Assembly (NCBI GenBank): GCA_026075535.2
Contig: AP026550.1
Coordinates: forward strand, 4,340,001 to 4,404,000
DNA length: 64,000 nucleotides
Source: Tricholoma matsutake
Lineage: Eukaryota; Basidiomycota; Agaricomycetes; Agaricales; Tricholomataceae
Reading direction: 5' to 3'
Part shown: one piece after another, positions 23,944-35,238 of the stretch
How positions within the stretch are numbered: position 1 is the first letter of the stretch
Layout: each line of letters opens with the position of its first letter
Translations under genes and position numbers: made by a program
The notes under the pieces: generated by a model
Told to the model about the DNA's origin: nothing
Database searches by the model: none
The model's input: the letters and a program-made list of their open reading frames with translations, nothing else

Positions 23944-24335
23944 ACCATGGTTGTGGACTGATGGATGCAGTCATTAATAGTCACATAAAACCTGAAGATA
24001 TGGTCCTTCTCTTCTCAATGGATGATGCTCAACTCTATCATATGAAAAAATCTGACTGCTGGATATACATTTGGGTAATTCTTGATTTATCTCCTGAACT
24101 TCATTACAAAAAGAAAAATGTCTTGCCTGGTGGATTTATTCCTGGACCAAATCCACCTCAGATCGCAGCATCTTATATCTTCCCAGCATTGTATCAGTTG
24201 GCAGCCCTTCAATGAGAAGGACTGGTTATCTGGGATGCTTCTCGTGATGTTGTCTTCACTTCCCATCCTTTTCTCACTTTTGCCACAGCAGGTGCAGTAG
24301 GAATGGTAGATTTGAGTGGTTGGGTTGGTCACCAT

Positions 24336-24510
24336 TAAGGCAGGGCAGGGGTATGGGTAACACCGTGATAATGTGGTCACAGGTATGCTTGGGTATGGGT
24401 ATGGGTTCCAGATTGCCATACCCATGCAACACCATACCCTTATCCCATGGGTTTACAGGTATCTGGGTACCGAACTTCTGGTCAGGTGAGTGATCATATG
24501 ACCTTGTTGA
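24336..24510. repeat. Truncated hAT MITE related to 7845-8349
   Basis: Shares with the other strand of the MITE at 7845-8349 the run GGGTATGGGTAACACC, many GGTAT words, and the block TCTGGTCAGGTGAGTGATCAT. The outer end (GGCAGGGCAGGGGTATGGG) lies directly after the last Plavaka codons; the other end and the second target repeat are not found, so it is incomplete. Confidence 0.65.
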
Positions 24511-24588
24511 TTCTCTTTTTGAAACCTTTTCTCACATCGTTCTAGGCAACTACAAGCACCACCATCCCCTCCCTCACTGCAAATGTGA

Positions 24589-26378
24589 GTGCCTCATGAT
24601 CGATGGTGGCACGAATCATCCTGTACACAAACTAAGGACATTACTGACCCTGAAGAATCAGATTACAAGGGGGACTCACTGGATCTCAGCAATGCAAAAA
24701 CAAAGAAGGCTGTGGCATATCTCAAGGACAAGCAAGGCACTCCAATCTCTAAGGAGTGGCAAAAAGTGATCTACAAACATGCATGAGGGATCTGGTCACT
24801 TCTTGTGAGGATTATGCAACTGCCTACAGGTTACCAAAATGCTGATGTTGTTGTGCTTACTCACTACCGGAATGAGATGGAGGCCAAATTCCCAGAACTC
24901 CAGCTTTGCTCAGAACACTGGAAGGCAGATCATGTTTGGATCAAGAATTTCTCAAGCTGGCAAAAGTTGTACATGAATCAGCAAGCCAAACTCAAGATCA
25001 AGAAAGAAGAGGCTGATTGTTCATTAAAGGGAGCCAACCAGAAGAAGCAGACTTTTATGCAGGAACTGGCAACAATTCCAAACCTCCCAACAAGAAGATG
25101 AAACAATCTTAGAAGGACTCAAAAGCCAATGACACAGTTGTGGTTACTGATACCCAAGTTATATGTAGCTTGACACCTGACCAGGCTCCAGCACAACCCC
25201 AGCATCCAGTCATTCCTCAAGCTGTTGATACAGAGATTGTTCCATCACTAGATACTACACCAGTGACCTTTATAGTGGGTATTTCCAAGTCAGTTTCTTA
25301 ATGATTTCACAATACTGATTTTGTTTCAGATGTCAAACCCAATGTGAGTGAAACTACTTGTTGTTGTCATATCTGAGCACCCTCGTGATCAGTACCTTAT
25401 TTATTATTGTCGCATCTACTATCATTTATTTATTACTTACTCCTATTCTCATTACTATGTAACAAGTAAGGTTGTATCTCGACACCTCACTGTTTAACCC
25501 CCACTGAGGTGTAAGTCCCATTACTTTAGTTCATTATTATTCTTACTTACTTCATAGTAGTACTGTGTTATTTTCCTTTAGGTACTACTCAATACTTAGT
25601 GTTTAACCCCCACTGAGGTTACTGTGTTATTTTCCTTTAGCTTCTTGTTTTGGTACCTCTGCAACTGCTACACTTGTAACACATGTTACAGTTGCGCTGA
25701 CTTCTTATCTATCATGTAGTTCAAACATTGTGGTTACCATACCAACAACCATCATACCTCTCCCCAAAGTTGTTGCGCGACCATCTGAACACACTGTGAC
25801 CTGCAATGCACAGGGTTCACCATCTCCCTTGCTTGATCCCGCATCAACAGGTACCATGGGCAGTGCATCAAAAGTTTTCCATGCAGCTCTTCCAGAGGCT
25901 AGTGGGTTGCAACCCCAAAGAAAGATAATGAAGACAGTGAAAGCAAGCACGGCAGTGGGAGATTCTTGGGAACTTGGTTTGGCGCACACACCTTGGTAAG
26001 CCATAATGTCACCATCAGCTAAATGATACTTATTACCAATCTGTTAGAAACATTTGCAGCTGCAAGTGGAAGCAGTCTCATCCCAGCAGAACAAAGAAAG
26101 ATTTTGATGGGTACTTCTGGGTCCTCTCAAAAGCACAGTTAAAGGTGACATATTTCATCATTTCTTTGTTTGATTACTTACAAGAGTTGCAGGAACTCAA
26201 AGCATGTGCAAACAAACTGGTGAGTGGTATTCTAAAAATAGTATTATCAGATCTGATTGCTTCCCAGAAGAAGGGCAAGGGCAAAGCAGTCGACTTGGTG
26301 GCTGACAAGGGTGAAGAGGAGAGCGGGGAAAGGGAAGGGGCAAGGGAAGGGGCAGGGGAGGGAGAGGAAGAAGAATAG
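24589..26378 (+). pseudogene. Remnant of an unrecognised gene, split by a Copia solo LTR
   Basis: Frame 24589-25101 is continuous apart from one TGA (24784-24786) and reads KGDSLDLSNAKTKKAVAYL, then LPTGYQNADVVVLTHYRNEM, ELQLCSEHWKADHVWIKNF and a Lys/Glu-rich helix. A Pro/Thr-rich part follows in another frame, then the solo LTR 25362-25672, then VVARPSEHTVTCNAQ...PW* (to 25999) and ELQELKACANKLVSG...GEEESGE (26145-26378). These pieces may be exons of one gene or parts of two. No domain is recognised. Its place right after the Plavaka transposase makes an accessory protein of that transposon, or a captured host gene, possible. Function is not assigned. Confidence 0.4.
25362..25672 (+). repeat. 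Solo Copia-type LTR, perfect 5-bp target duplication CTTGT
   Basis: 311 bp, TGTTGTCATATC...CTGCTACA, flanked by CTTGT on both sides (25357-25361 and 25673-25677). It contains the signature hairpin CACCTCA...TGAGGTG (25483-25511) and a second half-copy (TTTAACCCCCACTGAGG) about 100 bp on, followed by the repeated block TACTGTGTTATTTTCCTTTAG. Same layout as the other Copia LTRs here, but a different family in sequence. Confidence 0.82.
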
Positions 26379-26916
26379 TGGTACCTGCTCATATTGCCTG
26401 TAGTCATTGTGCATTGTTTTGTATCACTATACATCATTTTCATATGTTTGCATGAAATGGCAACTAAATTAAGCAGGGTTTGGGTATCTAATTGCATGAG
26501 ATGACACCTATCAATTCTATCAAATCTGCAATGATGAGTGTTGTTCAGCATCGCTCAGACCCTTTTTTGAATGACAAATTGGACAAAATGGGATGCAAAG
26601 TGACTCATGGAGATGTGATCACTCCAGATTGTTCTGCATTGCTGTGTGTCAAGTGACTTTTCACTGAGAATCAATAATGATGATCAGGATCAAGTGACCA
26701 AGAAATATTTCTATCATCATTACACCCATTAAGTCCTAAGGATCAGTAAGTAATGCCTCACCCTTATCTGACTGCTCTCTTTCATGACAGAGTCCTTTGT
26801 TGCACATGAGATTTTGCATGTCCTGTAATTAAGGTTGTAAAAGCAGGTACATAACAAGTTCAACTGCTAATACAAATACACATAACTGCATGGGAGGAAA
26901 CTTGTATGGCCTGAAC
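26379..26916. other. Intergenic, nothing recognised
   Basis: About 540 bp between the unknown gene remnant and the truncated Copia copy. No homologous reading frame or repeat was found. The broken end of the Copia element lies near the right border. Confidence 0.4.
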
Positions 26917-28081
26917 TTAAACCCAGCTTCTGTCGACAATGAAAGGGTAATCTTCCAGGGATATGCGAGTATGCCCTGTCTGAGCCAAAGGCTCAATAGT
27001 AAAAACAGTGTTGGGCATTGGAGTAGAGTACTTTCCCCAGTTAATGGTAGTAGTCGGCTCCTCCTCAGTGACAAGCCATCCCTCATATTCCACTTCATCA
27101 AATGTGGTAGCTGGATAAGTAACACCTATGAATTCAGGTGGCTGATTGGTCACCAATGAGCTATTGTGGTTGACCATGACTGTGAATGCACAGCCATTCA
27201 TGTCCTTCATGGTGATGGGAATCTTCAAGGTAATGGATCCTGACTTCTTCTTCTTGGTAGATGCCCTGTGAGCAGCTATGGACTCATCAAGTGTCTTGCC
27301 TGCTATTCCTCCACCAGACTTCACACAATACTCAATAGTATGGCTGGTCTTCTTACAAATGGGGTTGCTACATAATAGGCCATTGGACAATTTAGTCAGC
27401 TTGGTGCGAGCAGTAAGTGCAACCAGTGAATAAAAAACATTACATGAATCATTCTCGAGGAAGGATTGCTTGTTCTCTAGGAACTGATGAATCTTCATGG
27501 AAGTATATGGTAAGGCATCTGTAGAAGCTGCAATGTCACAGGAAATTATAGATCGTGCATGAGGAAAATGTTCACTGAGTGAGTTGAGTAGCACGATACA
27601 ATAAAGAAGATCTGCTTTGATGTCCCCCATGGCAAAAGCACACTTGATGAGGGTACAGATTTTATTGGTGGTCTCAGGCAGGGGGGTTTCCTTGTGCATT
27701 GAGTGGTGAGAGCCTGCTGCAAAAGCTGGACTTGACAGAATAGGCCTTCCTTCTGGTGGCAATCCTGGAGTGTCTTCCAATTGGTGGCAGGACCTTTTGA
27801 CATATCTAGGAATGGGGATTCAGAAGGGGCAACACTGGATGCAATGAAAGCATAAGTGAGACATGAATTGGCCTGGAAGTTTGTGAGAGCATGGAGCTCT
27901 TTCAAGGTCGGCTCAATAACACTGTTGATGACATACTTGTAAAGCCCATTAAGTGAGAGTGCAATGGCAATCTCCTCACACCACTCCTTATAGTTGGATT
28001 TGAGTTTGTTGAGCTTCTCCCCAGAATATTAAACAGATAACTTGATGAGGGGAATAGATGGGGTAGTAGAGTTGGTCATCG
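26917..28081 (-). pseudogene. Copia gag and protease start, truncated and frameshifted
   Basis: On the minus strand, Gag begins at about 28081 (MTNSTTPSIPLIKLSV), followed by a stop where the other copies have Gln-Tyr, then EKLNKLKSNYKEWCEEIAIALSLNG (25 residues matching the other Copia Gags). A frame change falls near 27700. The unusual zinc knuckle is present at about 27340 (CSNPICKKTSHTIEYC, spacing CX4CX4HX4C). The frame ends in PFIVD where intact copies have the protease motif D-S/T-G-A, so the element stops inside the protease: integrase, RT and RNase H are missing. Confidence 0.85.
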
Positions 28082-28305
28082 TAGATCCAATTTGTGGTGG
28101 GGCAAAATGTGATGAAAATGGGGGAGTGGTAAGTGGGAGTCAACAGTTGCAACAAAGGGTAGGCACTCCAAGAATTCAGTCGCACCCAAAGCAAAGTCTG
28201 TGATCCAGGACAGAATAAGTGATTGAGATGATCGATCAAAAAAAGTTACACAATGATGTATAACATTGAGTGGCTAGGGATTTTTAATTGTTGTTGCTTA
28301 ACAAT

Positions 28306-28322
28306 GAGAGTGGCCCATAACC
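28306..28322 (-). other. Copia primer-binding site (half tRNA-iMet type), truncated copy
   Basis: Directly inside the 5' LTR, the minus strand reads GGTTATGGGCCACTCTC. GGTTATG is complementary to the anticodon loop of initiator tRNA-Met (CAUAACC). Same sequence and position as in the copies at 30204 and 61821. Confidence 0.8.
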
Positions 28323-28701
28323 TATAGAAAATCAATCCTAGCATAATCAGAGTAAACTCAGTCTCTGTATAAGTGACTTTAACACAAGAGCTGTACCTAG
28401 TGTAATCAGAGTAAACTATAGGTACAGTAAGTAATGGTCTGTGTGCATGTGGTAACTGGAGTGCCCACCTCAGTCTCTGTATAAGTGACTGAGGTGAACA
28501 AATCTATTTATCCTGTATATATATATGTGAGTCCAGCTACATAAAGAACATAAGTAAAAAAGGAGACAAAGGGATCTATGAAATGATGCATCAAATGGAT
28601 AAGCTAATAATAGCACACACATCAAAGGGATAAGCTAATAATAGTACACACATCAAATATGTGATTGTGTATGCTCATTGCTCACAGTGTGATTCTCAAC
28701 A
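28323..28701 (-). repeat. 5' LTR of the truncated Copia element
   Basis: 379 bp; on the minus strand TGTTGAGAATC...TTTTCTATA. It has a TATA tract (about 28515-28525), the perfect 10-bp hairpin (28465-28495), and the second half-copy of the motif. Close to the LTRs of the full-length copy at 29843. The matching 3' LTR is missing, so target duplications cannot be tested. Confidence 0.85.
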
Positions 28702-28734
28702 TGTGGGACTAAAGGTCACAGCCTTTGCAGTTAC

Positions 28735-29216
28735 CACTGTAAAAGATGCCTGCTTTTTCTTCTTTGCTTTTTCTGCATGACCCCCAGATGCTGACAGCCT
28801 TTTCCCATTTTTAACATATGAGATGCAACATCAACAGGATTGGGCTCAGGATCAGAATCTAATTCCTTGCCATCCTTGAATGCCCACACTTTCTTCTTGA
28901 CATTATCAGGGCAATAGTTGCATTCAAGTAGATGGTTGACCATGACTGGTCCTTTTCCTGTGACACACTTGACGGTCTCTTTTGCTAGAGAGTACTTTTG
29001 CATTCAAGAACAGATAAGCAGAACAAACTTGCCTTTAGCCAAAAGTAAATCAGTTGGATGAGCTGCTTCAACTAAACCATCCCTAACAGCCTTGTTATCC
29101 TCACCTTGAAGTACCCTCAGTTTATTCTTGGTACAATATGAGCACTGCGCGCCATAGAATGTCAAGTTAACCTTGTCCTTGTCTTGATAAAAATGTTCCC
29201 AGAGCCAGGACCTCAC
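28735..29216 (-). pseudogene. hAT transposase N-terminal fragment (two BED-like zinc fingers)
   Basis: Two successive frames, 29216-29004 and 29003-28731, separated by one stop. The first carries HFYQDKDKVNLTFYGAQCSYC, the second VMVNHLLECNYCPDNVKKKV: paired Cys with a downstream His, as in the BED-type zinc fingers at the start of fungal hAT transposases. The catalytic and dimerisation parts are missing; the piece ends next to the Copia LTR at 28701, which may have inserted here before the left part was lost. The hAT assignment rests on motif form only. Confidence 0.55.
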
Positions 29217-29842
29217 TCACCCCATTGGGACTTGATTAGAACACTGACGAGAAGAGTGAAACACACCTGAAAAAGTGGGGTTGTCATGTTCATTTGGTAG
29301 TTCAAAAGTTAGGTTTGATGGCAACCCAGCATTAGCCAACTGACCCACTGACCCTCAGACATTCCTCAATTGAAATTACTGACCGTAATTACCCACTGAC
29401 CTAGGTAAGGTAACAAAAATTTTTACTGGTCAGTGCCAACACTGCCAGAACAAGACATGTCTTTGAGCACAGTTTAATGTCATCTTTGGATTACAGCAGG
29501 TGATCAACAGGGGATATTGAAATAAAGACATTGGAAATGAATTATAGTATTTCTTGGAGGATACAACTGTGAATCCAGAGTGTGGAGCAATAACATTAGT
29601 GAATGGCTAATAACTGGCAGATAACTTGTGGCAGTGCTACTGCTGCCCAATAACATTACCTCAGTTTTCTCAGCTCACAGCAGCCAAAGTGCTTGTTTGA
29701 AAAGACATAGAGATCATGTTACTACTGTACTACTCACATGCAACACAATGAAGCAATACAGACCTAAGGGAGATGAAAGTTATCATATGCCCAGCAATTG
29801 CCATGGCTAATAATGTTATTACCCAGGCTGCAGAGTGATAGA
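29217..29842. other. Intergenic, nothing recognised
   Basis: About 625 bp of CpG-poor sequence. ATAGA at 29838-29842 is the left target repeat of the Copia element that follows. Confidence 0.4.
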
Positions 29843-30203
29843 TGTTGAGAATGGTCTTTATCACACCATGAGTGTACCCAATCATTTATTTGATGCATAT
29901 ACTATTTATAGTTTATCCCTTTGATGCGTAGTTACATAGGTACCTTTTGTACCCACTTTCCTTTTTCCCTTTATCTCTTTGTGTAGCTGGCCTCACATAT
30001 ATATAAAATAGCCATCCATTCATTCACCTCAGTCACTTATACAGAGACTGAGGTGAGCATTCTAGTTATTACTTGATTATGGACCATCACTTACTGTACC
30101 CATAGTTATACTCTGATTACGCTAGGTACAGTACCTGTATATTTAAAGTCACTTATACAGAGACTGAGTTATACTCTGATTATGCTAGGATTGACTTTCT
30201 ACA
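29843..30203 (+). repeat. 5' LTR of the full-length Copia element
   Basis: TGTTGAGAATGG...TTTCTACA. TATA-type promoter TATATATAAAAT at about 29997-30009, then the perfect hairpin CACCTCAGTC...GACTGAGGTG (30025-30055), which therefore should lie at or near the 5' end of the transcript. Almost identical to the 3' LTR. Confidence 0.92.
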
Positions 30204-30220
30204 GGTTATGGGCCACTCTC
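30204..30220 (+). other. Copia primer-binding site (half tRNA-iMet type)
   Basis: GGTTATGGGCC directly follows the LTR. It is complementary to the anticodon arm of initiator tRNA-Met (GGCCCAUAACC form) and not to a tRNA 3' CCA end, matching the priming mode known for Drosophila copia and yeast Ty5, which use a tRNA cut in the anticodon loop. Confidence 0.8.
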
Positions 30221-31842
30221 ATTGTTAGATACAACAATAGAAACCATCCTAGCCACCCAAGGTCTTACACCATCTGGTGCCTTTGATTGATCATCTTGAT
30301 CACATTTCCATCCTGGATCACGGACTTTACTTTAAGCACGACCTGTACTCTGGTACTGTGTCTTCCCCCCTTTGTTACTATGCAATACCCCCTAGCCACT
30401 CCACCGGCAGAGTTTACACACTTCACTATGACAACATCTGACCCCACTTCCCTGTCAGTTCCACTATCAAATTATCCATCCAGTACATTGGTGAGAAGCT
30501 TGACAAATTTAAATCTAATTATAAAGAGTGGTGTGAGGAAATCACCATCACTCTCGCTTTGAATGGTCTCTATGACTATGTCACTGGGGATGTCGCAGAA
30601 CCACTCTCATCTGATGGTCATGCCCTCTTGAATTGGAAGGCCAACTCCCATCTAGCCTATGCTTTCCTGGCATCCAGTGTCACTCCCTCTGAGCATCCAT
30701 TCATCGATATGTCAAAGGGACCTAGCAATAATTGGAAGGCCCTCCAGGATCGACATCAGAAGGAAGGCGCCGTTCATCAGGTTCAGCTATTACAGCAGGC
30801 ACTTTCCATTCAGTGCACAAAGGACACCCCCCTCCCCAAAATGGCCGATAAAATCTGCACCCTCATTGAGCGAGCTTTTGCTATGGGGGATATTAAAGCC
30901 AACCTCCTTTGTTGCATTGCTTTGCTCAGTTCCCTTAGCAAAAATTTCCCTCATGCGCAATCCATCATTTCTCATGACATCACTGCCTCCACCCTCTCAT
31001 CTCTTTACACGTCCAAAGACATTTGAATGTTCCTTGAAAATGAGCAATCCCTTTTAGAAAACCATCATCACAGCAATTCCTCAATAGCGCTCTCTGCTCA
31101 ATCCAAGCCAGTAAAACCTCAAAGTTCATATCTTTGTGTGAACCCCATATGTAAGAAGCCTGGGCATACCATCAAGTATTGCATCAAGTCTGGTGGTGGC
31201 ATGGCAGGCAAGTCTATTGAGGAATTGGTTGCAGCTCGATGGGCGGCATGGGATAAGGGAAGGAAGAATGGTACCTCATCTCAATTGAGTTCCAAGGTTC
31301 CTGTCACTATGAAGGACATTAACAGTTGGGCCTTTACCATCATGGTGGATTCTACTTTGGTGGTTCCCCCACCAGTGGCCGACATCACAGGTTTTGCTGG
31401 GCTGACTAATGACCAGCTCCCCACAGTCACCGATGTTTTAGAATATGAGGGATGGGTCATCATTGAGGAGGTGACAACAAGTGTCGATTGGGCTCACAAT
31501 TCTTCTACACCATCTCTGGATGCATTATCCGTCGAACCTCTCAATCAGACATGACATTCTCAATTATCCATCAATGATCATACATTTATCATTGACACTG
31601 GCGCATCTGTCCATATCTCTCCCAAAAAATCTGATTTCATCACCCTTAGTCCTGTTCGTCCATGTTCTGTCAAAGGTGTTGGCAGCACATCTATTCTTGC
31701 TGTCGGAGTTGGCGACATCAAATTGTGGATGGCTCAGGATGCATCAATCATGTTATGTAATGTGCTCTACATCCCTAATGCAGCAGTTTGACTTATTTCA
31801 GTGGGAACATTGGCCGATGACTCTAACACTACAGCCCATTTC

Positions 31843-32277
31843 TGTAAGGGGACTAGGGGGGACTAGGGGGGGTGCCCTGTGTGTTTCTCCTATTTTTTAT
31901 GTTCGTTCTATATTTTTCCTCACTTCATTTCCTTCTATTCTTCATTTTCTATGATTTTTCTGGATTTTATTACTAATTTCCCTTTCTATCATGTTTGTCC
32001 ATGTTGACAGTTTTATATTTGAGGTGGAGCACCCCTTCTGACATCTACCCCTTGGTATGATGTCATTCAGCGGCCTTGATCTGCCTATCTCCACCTTTTC
32101 TATTTTTAGATTATTATTTGATTTTTGCCATCTTCACATATACTGGGCATTGGCAAAGGGATCCATAGAGTTTTCTCTTCAGATTTCCCTTTGCTAGGTG
32201 TGCCCCCAATCCCTGTAATATGTAGTATAATTTTAACTTTGGATTTCCCTTTGCTAGAGGCTGAGGTTGCCCTTATA
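31843..32277 (+). repeat. Solo chromovirus (Gypsy) LTR nested in Copia
   Basis: 435 bp, TGTAAGGGG...CCCTTATA, of the same family as the 426-bp LTRs at 51519 and 57146, with an extra GGGGGACTA duplication near its start. Flanks ATTTC (31838-31842) and ATTTT (32278-32282) are the target repeat with one change. It sits between the protease and integrase coding parts (host protein AHF/DNSLCW). It keeps the AGAGTTTTCT self-primer word (about 32168). Confidence 0.88.
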
Positions 32278-32663
32278 ATTTTGACAATTCCCTATGTTGG
32301 ATCACTGACAAATCCACCAGTGCAACCATTGCATGGGGATCCTGACTCTCCAAGAAGCTCTACACACTCGACCTATATTCTGCCACCGCCAATCATGTGT
32401 TCACTGTACATAAGCCTCTCAACCTGGAAACATGGCATTGCCATCTCAGTCATGTGAATTATCAGTCCCTTTTGAATATGGCCAAGAAGGTGATGCTCAC
32501 AGGTGTGCCTACCAGTTCCATACCCAAACCTCCTAAATGTGAATCTTGTGTTCTTGGTAAACAGACCAAAACTCCTGTTCCTAAGATGTGTGAAGAGGGG
32601 AAAGGGCATAGGGCGACAAGAAAGTTGGAGAAGGTGTGGGTGGACTTATCGGGTCCCCACGCT

Positions 32664-32805
32664 GGAGTAGGGTGTGTGGGCACCTACTCCAGTAGTCACG
32701 TGATCACCTAGTCAGTAGACAATCACACATGTACATAGTCACGCTATCACTACAACTACATTGTCTTGGGCATAGCTAGAGCCTAGGAGACTTGGCATGT
32801 CTCCA
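32664..32805 (+). repeat. 5' terminal direct repeat of copy 1
   Basis: 142 bp. Opens with the hairpin GGAGTAGG...CCTACTCC (32664-32690), then CACGTGATCACC; ends with GGAGAC-TTGGCAT-GTCTCC. Differs from the 3' copy by only a few transitions. Confidence 0.9.
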
Positions 32806-32820
32806 TCTTGGTGATGAGAG
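32806..32820 (+). other. Candidate primer-binding site of the terminal-direct-repeat element
   Basis: TCTTGGTGATGAGAG stands directly after the 5' terminal repeat and is identical in copy 2 (23803-23789, minus strand), although the sequence beyond it diverges at once. TGG at the fourth base fits pairing with a tRNA 3' CCA; the tRNA is not identified. Confidence 0.55.
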
Positions 32821-33074
32821 CATGATTTGATGCACGCACCACTGCTTTGTTCTATTCTCACTAGCTCTTGCTTCTTTTCTTGCATGCCACGTCACAACAC
32901 ACATCTTTGTGTTTAGCTCTGCTTCTCAGTTTATTGCCTCAAGTCTCTTGTTTCAGAACCCAGAACCTAGTCCACAGAACCACAGAACCATAGAATTAGC
33001 TCTACAGAACCACAGAGCCAGTCTCAGAACCCAGAACCAGTCTATTCAAATTTCTCTCAGTTTCTATATGCAGC

Positions 33075-35139
33075 ATGCCAGGTCCAGCACAAGGCAAATG
33101 TTCCCAAAAGAAGCAATGGCACAAAAACACATCCACCTTCGACATGAATATCACAGCCATAAATGCTGTAATGATGGCATCGAGTACAGCAGCCCTAACT
33201 ACGAAATTGGCAACATCAGCAACATTGCTACCTAGCGACACCGTAAACCCACTCGCAAATGAAATGGTGCCTACTGTAAATTCATACACAGCTCTACAAG
33301 CTACCACAGCCACCACCTCATCATCAGCGATTGATGTCAATTCACAACCACAGCTGTTCACTTACACACATGAAGAGGTACAACAACTACCAGACGATGC
33401 ACAGCTCAAAGGATGGCAAAAAGGATTTGAAGAAGGACAGAGAGTAGGGAAGAAAACAGGGCAGGAAGAAGGAAAAGAAGAAGGTTATAAGGAGGGGTAT
33501 GATGCAAGGGAGAAGCTAGGCCAGGAGAAAGAAGGGAAGGCACAACATAAAGGGCATCTGGATGGCTACAGACTCGGGACACAGGATGGAAAGGGAGACG
33601 AGCACCAGAGATGGCTAGCAGAGGGACATGGCCCTGGGCTCTGCCTATCGATGGCGGCCCAGGCACATGGACCAGCTTGCAATAATACCAGCCCAGAGAC
33701 AGCCAAGCCCAACATACAGCATGAAACGACCACCTGGAGCGATGCTTGCATCCAGGCAGCTCCCAGGACTGATGAAACGGCCTTCCAGACCACGCAGATG
33801 ACACACGGCGTCGATTTCAGTACAAAATTTATTACAAAACTACAGAGGCAACTACCCAGACCATGGACAACTCCATGGACCCTGGTACCAGCCCCCCCTT
33901 CACTGCCAACATTGACACATCACCACCGTCAATGCCAGCACAGCCCCCATCAATATTGTCAACATTGTTGACAATGACCATGACAATGACTTCCTCTGCC
34001 CCAAACCTGCTCCAAACACCTCGAAAACAATGGCACACTCTGCTGAGTCAACATACAGCTCCACTGCACACTCCCCAGCCCCTCTCCTCACGTCTAGAAT
34101 GATCCCAGTCCATGGCCATGTCACCACCAGCAACGACAACTACCCCAGCCGTGACCACCCCAGAAACAGCATCTAGGGCCGCGTCTAGCACCCAGGAAGC
34201 ACCCTGCATACAGGAGACTCCCCACCATGCCATAAACGACACATGGAAGTTGTCTATAGCCCACCAGACAGCATTATGCGACCAAGCGCAGACATGTTCA
34301 CCAGAATGCATCTGCTACTCTAAGAACGAGCCCTGCCAGCCCCAGGACCCCCAATGATGACCTGTACAACTTCCCACACCTCCCTGTCCCCCCCTGCTTG
34401 CCCCCCATGCCCTCATTATGCACTACCAGCCCACGACGACACCTCATGTGTCCACCAGATCTGCCACATCATTATTGACGTGTCTGTTGACGAAGGCCAT
34501 ATCCCCCACTCTGCCCCACCTAGGACCACACACCACAGCTCTGAAACAATGGAACACCCTACCTGAACCCTCAGAACACCCTCAGAACCTGTCCCAGCCA
34601 CCCAGCTCGCCCCAGGTGCCCCAGAAACGAGCTGTGTCGCCATATTCTGTACCTTTCACAGCCGCTGCTGTATCTGAACCTCCCGCTGTCACCATCTCAT
34701 GACCCCCATCTCCTGTCCCACCCCCCACAAGCCCTGCACCACCATGTCCACCTGTACCCACCTGTTTTGACTGGGCGGAAGATGCTGCATTGATGCTGAT
34801 CACATCTAGCACCCAGCAGCAAGATCTCTCAGTTTTGAAGACAGTACACAGCTGTTTGGGACCCTGCAAAGACAAACGAGGTGAAGATGAGCCCCGCCAC
34901 ATTTTTTTTTGTCATCTCAAAATTTTTTTCATCCAACTCTGCCATCTCATGCTTTGTCTCAGCTTTTTATTACTCATCATCATCCTTCCGGTATTGCCCC
35001 TGGAAAACCTATTATTACTGTCCCCCACATTGCTGCACACCCTCCAACTTCAGCTCCAAACCTGGATTGGGACAATGACCCTCAATTGTCAGACCTGAGT
35101 CATGCACTTTGAGCATTGGGATGGGTGCCGCCTTGTTGA
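33075..35139 (+). pseudogene. Unknown protein of the terminal-direct-repeat element (copy 1)
   Basis: Start MPGPAQGKCSQKKQ at 33075. An open frame of 298 residues includes EEVQQLPDDAQLKGW and a run of Gly-Lys-Glu-Glu-Gly-Tyr repeats (about 33416-33540), likely helical and highly charged. After a frame change near 33865 the Pro/Ser/Thr-rich part continues with PSMPAQPPS and PRKQWHTLLSQHTAPL, then DTWKLSIAHQTALC (about 34230), a DWAEDAA box with QQDLSVLK (34770-34840), and NLDWDNDPQLSDLSHAL, a stop where copy 2 has Trp, then ALGWVPPC and stop (35139). The protein family is not one I can name. No catalytic motif or zinc knuckle is seen. A nucleoprotein or Gag-like role would fit an LTR-type element but is inference. 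Confidence 0.65.
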
Positions 35140-35238
35140 GTTTTCTGTTGCTTTATTTCTTTTATCAATTATAAAAATTGTCAGTTATATTGCTTACTAT
35201 TTTTTTAATTACTTATTGTTTGGTTTTTATTTTTCTGT

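Larger units (their letters stand above)
20350..24336 (+). pseudogene. Plavaka-type (CACTA group) transposase pseudogene, split by an insertion
   Basis: Two parts of one basidiomycete Plavaka/tnp2-like transposase: 20350-21140 and 23944-24336. The first part carries VLSYDQVKQCIKNITG, the zinc-type motif HAFTGPFEHLEVCSICSKPHYDP and MPGPQLQAQW. The second begins HGCGLMDAVINSHIKPEDMV, then the catalytic-core segment LLFSMDDAQLY, SDCWIYIWVILD, KKKNVLPGGFIPGPNPPQ and, after a stop, GLVIWDA and LSGWVGHH. The gene is interrupted at a His-Gly junction by the 2803-bp element 21141-23943 and cut at its 3' side by a hAT MITE fragment. In-frame stops (e.g. near 20539 and 20740) show it is dead. The family is a cut-and-paste transposase; the remaining C-terminal part was not found downstream. 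Confidence 0.85.
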
